A stretch of DNA of 64,000 nucleotides from Hydractinia symbiolongicarpus (Eukaryota > Cnidaria > Hydrozoa > Anthoathecata > Hydractiniidae), in contig NC_079875.1 of assembly GCF_029227915.1 (NCBI RefSeq), positions 41,809,201 through 41,873,200 on the forward strand, in the 5' to 3' direction. This document shows, in pieces, positions 60,201 to 64,000 of the stretch. The position numbers and the translations under genes were made by a program. Positions within the stretch are counted from its first letter, which is position 1; every line of letters begins with the position of its first letter. The notes under the pieces are model-generated. The model saw only the letters and a program-made list of their open reading frames with translations, searched no databases and was not told the DNA's origin.

Positions 60201-63200
60201 ATCAAAAATGAAAACATTTTTAAAAACTACAAGTCTCATGCGTTTTAGTTGTGAAATAATAATTTAAAAAATCGTTCGGGAAATGAGTTTACTCCCTGGG
60301 TACTTTCTTTGTATACTTTTGACTACACGGGCCGAGGCCGGGGTTTACAAGAAATGGCGGGTGTTCGTTTGCCGTCGATTAAACTTCTTTTATTCAGCGT
60401 CTCATCAAAAATGAAGACATTTTTAAAAACTACAAGTCTCATGCGTTTTAGTGGTGAAAAGATAATTTAAAAAATCGTTTTGGAAATGAGTTTACTCACA
60501 GGGTACTTTCTTTTTATACATTCGACTATACGGGCCAAGCCTGGGATTTACGGGAAATCGCGGGTTTTCGTTTGCCGTCGATTAAACCACATTTATTAAG
60601 CGTCTCATCAAAAATGAAAACATTTCTGATAACTAAAAGTCTCATACGTTTTACTGGTGAAAAAATAATTTTAAAAATCGTTCGGAAATGAGTTTACTCC
60701 CTGGGTACTTTCTTTGTATACTTTTGACTATACGGGCCGAGTCCGGGATTTATGGGAAATGGCGGGTTTTCGTTTGCCGTCGAATAAACTTCTTTTATTC
60801 AGCGTCTCATCAAAAATTAAAACATTTTTAAAAACTACAAGTCTCATGCGTTTTAGTGGTGAAAAGATAATTTGAAAAATCGTTTTGGAAATGAGTTTAC
60901 TCACGGGGTACTTTCTTTGTATACATTCGACTATACGGGCCAAGCCCGTGGATTTACGGGAAATCGCGGGTTTTCGTTTGCCGGCGATTAAACCTCTTTT
61001 ATTCAGCGTCTCATCAAAAATGAAAACACTTTTAAAAACTACAAGTTTCATGCGTTTTAGTGGTGACAAAATAATTTAAAAAATCGTTCGGGAAATGAGT
61101 TTACTCCCTGGGTACTTTCTTTGTATACTTTTGACTATACGAGCTGAGTCCTGGATTCACGGGAAATCGCGGGTTTTCGTTTGCCGGCAATTAAACCACA
61201 TTCATTAAACGTCTCATCAAAAATAAAAACATTTCTGATAACTAAAAGTCTCATACGTTTTAGTTGTGTAAAAATAATTTTAAAAATCGTTCGGGAAATG
61301 AGTTTACTCCCTGGGTACTTTCTTTGTATACTTTTGACTACACAGGCCGAGTCCGGGGTTTACGGGAAATGGCGGGTTTTCGTTTGCCGTCGATTAAACT
61401 TCTTTTATTCAGCGTCTCATCAAAAATGAAGACATTTTTAAAAACTACAAGTCTCATGCGTTTTAGTGGTGAAAAGATTATTTAAAAAATCGTTTTGGAA
61501 ATGAGTTTACTCACAGGGTACTTTCTTTGTATACATTCGACTATACGGGCCAAGCCTGGGATTTACGGGAAATCGCGGGTTTTCGTTTGCCGGCGATTAA
61601 ACCACATTTATTAAGCGTCTCATCAAAAATGAAAACATTTCTGATAACTAAAAGTCTCATACGTTTTAGTGGTGAAAAAATAATTTTAAAAATCGTTCGG
61701 AAATGAGTTTACTCCCTGGGTACTTTCTTTGTATACTTTTGACTATACGGGCCGAGTCTGGGATTTATGGGAAATGGCGGGTTTTCGTTTGCCGTCGAAT
61801 AAACTTCTTTTATTCAGCGTCTCATCAAAAATTAAAACATTTTTAAAAACTACAAGTCTCATGCGTTTTAGTGGTGAAAAGATAATTTGAAAAATCGTTT
61901 TGGAAATGAGTTTACTCACAGGGTACTTTCTTTGTATACATTCGACTATACGGGCCAAGCCCGGGATTTACGGGAAATCGCGTGTTTTCGTTTGCCGGCA
62001 ATTAAACCATATGCATTAAGCGTCTCATCAAAAATGAAAACATTTCTGATAACTAAAAGTCTCATACGTTTTAGTTGTGAAAAAATAATTTTAAAAATCG
62101 TTCGGGAAATGAGTTTACTCCCTGGGTACTTTCTTTGTATACTTTTGACTATACAGGCCGAGTCCGGGATTTACGGGAAATCGCGGGTTTTCGTTTGTCG
62201 GCGATTAAACCTCTTTTATTCAGCGTCTCATCAAAAATGAAAACACTTTTAAAAACTACAAGTTTCATGCGTTTTAGTGGTGACAAAATAATTTAAAAAA
62301 TCGTTCGGGAAATGAGTTTACTCCCTGGGTACTTTCTTTGTATACTTTTGACTATACGAGCTGAGTCCTGGATTTACGGGAAATCGCGGGTTTTCGTTTA
62401 CCGGCGATTAAACTTTCTTTATTCAACGTCTCATCAAAAATGAAAACATTTTTAAAAACTACAAGTCTCATGGGCTTTAGTGGTGAAATAATAATTTAAA
62501 AAATCGTTCGGGAAATGAGTTTACTCCCTGGGTACTTTCTTTGTATACCTTTGACTATACGGGCCGCGTCCGGGGTTTACGGGAAATGGCGGGTTTTCGT
62601 TTGCCGTGGATTAAACTTCTTTTATTCAGCGTCTCATCAAAAATGAAGATATTTTTAAAAACTACAAGTGTCATGCGTTTTAGTGGTGAAAAGATAATTT
62701 AAAAAATCGTTTTGGAAATGAGTTTACTCACAGGGTACTTTCTTTGTATACATTTGACTATACGGGCCAAGCCCGGGATTTACGGGAAATCGCGGGTTTT
62801 CGTTTGCCGGCGATTAAACCACATTTATTAAGCGTCTCATCAAAAATAAAAACATTTCTGATAACTAAAAGTCTCATACGTTTTAGTGGTGAAAAAATAA
62901 TTTTAAAAATCGTTCGAAAATGAGTTTACTCCCTGGGTACTTTCTTTGTATACTTTTGACTATACGGGCCGAGTCTGGGATTTATGGGAAATGGCGGGTT
63001 TTCGTTTGCCGTCGAATAAACTTCTTTTATTCAGCGTCTCATCAAAAATTAAAACATTTTTAAAAAGTACAAGTCTCATGCGTTTTAGTGGTGAAAAGAT
63101 AATTTGAAAAATCGTTTTGGAAATGAGTTTACTCACAGGGTACTTTCTTTGTATACATTCGACTATACGGGCCAAGCCCGGGATTTACGGGAAATCGCGT

Positions 63201-63954
63201 GTTTTCGTTTGCTGGCAATTAAACCATATGCATTAAGCGTCTCATCAAAAATGAAAACATTTCTGATAACTAAAAGTCTCATACGTTTTAGTTGTGAAAA
63301 AATAATTTTAAAAATCGTTCGGGAAATGAGTTTACTCCCTGGGTACTTTCTTTGTATACTTTTGACTATACAGGCCGAGTCCGGGATTTACGGGAAATCG
63401 CGGGTTTTTGTTTGTCGGCGATTAAACCTCTTTTATTCAGCGTCTCATCAAAAATGAAAACACTTTTAAAAACTACAAGTTTCATGCGTTTTAGTGGTAA
63501 CAAAATAATTTAAAAAATCGTTCGGGAAATGAGTTTACTCCCTGGGTACTTTCTTTGTATACTTTTGACTATACGAGCTGAGTCCTGGATTTACGGGAAA
63601 TCGCGGGTTTTCGTTTACCGGCGATTAAACTTTCTTTATTCAACGTCTCATCAAAAATAAAAAACATTTTTAAAAACTACAAGTCTCATGGGCTTTAGTG
63701 GTGAAATAATAATTTAAAAAATCGTTCGGGAAATGAGTTTACTCCCTGGGTACTTTCTTTGTATACCTTTGACTATACGGGCCGCGTCCGGGATTTACGG
63801 GAAATGGCGGGTTTTCGTTTGCCGTGGATTAAACTTCTTTTATTCAGCGTCTCATCAAAAATGAAGACATTTTTAAAAACTACAAGTGTCATGCGTTTTA
63901 GTGGTGAAAAGATAATTTAAAAAATCGTTTTGGAAATGAGTTTACTCACAGGGT
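57260..63954 (+). repeat. 33-mer higher-order repeat, copy 2 (6,695 bp)
   Basis: Tandem partner of 50,565-57,259. By eye I find about a dozen to fifteen single-base differences in 6.7 kb. Examples: TATCCATTCG (54,226) against TATACATTCG (60,921), GTCTTATC (53,299) against GTCTCATC (59,994), CTGGATTTACGG (54,456) against CTGGATTCACGG (61,151), and TTGCCGGCAATT against TTGCTGGCAATT (63,211). This is far less than the divergence between unrelated monomers here, so the duplication is recent or kept uniform by conversion. Confidence 0.93.
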
Positions 63955-63958
63955 ACTT
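61525..63958 (+). repeat. Nested 6-mer higher-order repeat (1,217 bp) in 33-mer copy 2
   Basis: The same nested pair as 54,830-57,263, shifted by 6,695 bp (~61,525-62,741 and ~62,742-63,958). It shares the copy-specific differences of the first pair, such as GAAGATATTTT in the first unit and GAAGACATTTT in the second. The 6-mer duplication therefore came before the 33-mer duplication. Confidence 0.88.
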
Positions 63959-64000
63959 TCTTTGTATACATTCGACTATACGGGCCAAGCCCGGGATTTA
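63955..64000 (+). repeat. Array continues past the window end
   Basis: The last bases match both the start of the 33-mer unit (57,260 onward) and ordinary monomers. They cannot show whether a third 33-mer copy follows. The array is open at both ends of the window. Confidence 0.9.

Larger units (their letters stand above)
1..64000 (+). repeat. Satellite DNA array, ~203-bp monomer, about 315 head-to-tail copies
   Basis: The same roughly 203-bp unit repeats from the first to the last base without a break. Landmarks such as the start of ATGAGTTTACTC recur at 21, 224, (426) and 629, and monomers at 48,698, 48,901 and 49,104 are exactly 203 apart. Landmark order inside each unit is TCGTTCGGG, TTTACTCCCTGGG, GTATACATTCGAC, ACGGGCCAAGCCCGGG, ATCGCGGGTTTTCG, GATTAAAC, GCGTCTCATC, GAAAACATTTTTG, ACAAGTCTCATGCG, TTTTAGTGGTG. 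All copies have this order on the plus strand and I saw no inverted monomer. No unique sequence, gene, transposon or spacer interrupts the array. Neighbouring copies vary by substitutions and 1-bp indels. The pattern is that of a eukaryotic heterochromatic satellite. Whether it is centromeric, pericentromeric or subtelomeric cannot be told from the sequence, and the family is not one I recognise. Confidence 0.98.

Noticed and set aside
1-64000. CRISPR array
   Set aside because: The repeat is ~203 bp and directly contiguous. There are no short repeats separated by unique spacers, and no cas genes.
1-64000. Ribosomal or tRNA gene cluster
   Set aside because: No segment shows rRNA or tRNA conserved motifs, and the 203-bp unit is too short and AT-rich for such a cluster. 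A 5S-type cluster was considered because of unit size, but no internal promoter-like A/C boxes or 120-bp conserved core could be seen.
1-64000. Transposon or retroelement insertion
   Set aside because: Monomer phase is kept throughout, with only small indels. No target-site duplications, terminal repeats or coding domains are visible.
1-64000. Telomeric or microsatellite DNA
   Set aside because: No short (1-10 bp) motif is repeated in long runs. The A-runs at monomer junctions are only about six bases.
1-64000. Inverted monomers or an orientation switch
   Set aside because: All landmarks checked along the window occur in the same order on the plus strand. I found no reverse-complement unit.

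Overview
The whole 64 kb window is one uninterrupted head-to-tail satellite DNA array. I see no protein-coding gene, RNA gene, transposon, CRISPR array or unique spacer anywhere in it. The basic unit is about 203 bp. If it is phased on the window's first base, monomer starts fall at 1, 204 and so on, which gives roughly 315 monomers, all in the same orientation. Most single monomers are 202-204 bp long; a few indel variants are 191 or 198 bp. The consensus is about 39% GC by hand count. It has a GC-rich core of about 44 bp (roughly 57% GC) between AT-rich flanks, and about 13 CpG dinucleotides per monomer. This architecture (hundreds of tandem copies, layered higher-order repeats, no genes) is typical of eukaryotic constitutive heterochromatin: centromeric, pericentromeric or subtelomeric. 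I do not recognise the satellite family and cannot name the organism.

Layout. The left part (1-16.9 kb) carries monomers with a GGTGCAG variant and monomers ending AGTGGAGAG, arranged as overlapping small duplications. These are a 4-mer at 1.5-3.2 kb, a 12-mer tandem pair at 2.8-7.7 kb, a copy of the left edge at 7.97-9.8 kb, a 5-mer at 8.5-10.3 kb, a 3-mer at 12.0-13.3 kb and a 6-mer at 14.65-16.7 kb. From 16.9 to 24.2 kb lies a near-identical tandem pair of 18-mers (3,640 bp each). A dimer block (406 bp) follows at 24.5-25.8 kb. From about 26 kb the monomer population changes: a GACTGTAC form and a one-base-longer GAAACTGAG form appear, and the GGTGCAG form is not seen again. Next come a 13-mer-offset duplication (25.8-30.4 kb), a 20-mer-offset duplication in which one copy has lost exactly one monomer (28.8-35.5 kb), 4-mer blocks (34.7-36.1 and 39.15-41.5 kb) and 5-mer blocks (43.9-47.4 kb). 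The right end (50.57-63.95 kb) is a tandem pair of 33-mers, each 6,695 bp and differing at only a dozen or so bases. Each carries a nested 6-mer duplication of 1,217 bp.

Biology. The window is a record of unequal exchange and segmental amplification acting on one monomer family at many scales (1, 2, 3, 4, 5, 6, 12, 13, 18, 20 and 33 monomers). Several chimeric monomers mark the exchange junctions. Within the monomer there are three structural candidates. One is a perfect 9-bp AT-rich dyad. The second is a GC-rich core with a small hairpin and four GGG tracts. The third is a TTCG...CGGG element that resembles, but does not match, a CENP-B box. Open reading frames of 60-130 codons recur on both strands, but they are by-products of the repeat: 203 is not a multiple of three and the frames stop or shift in each unit.
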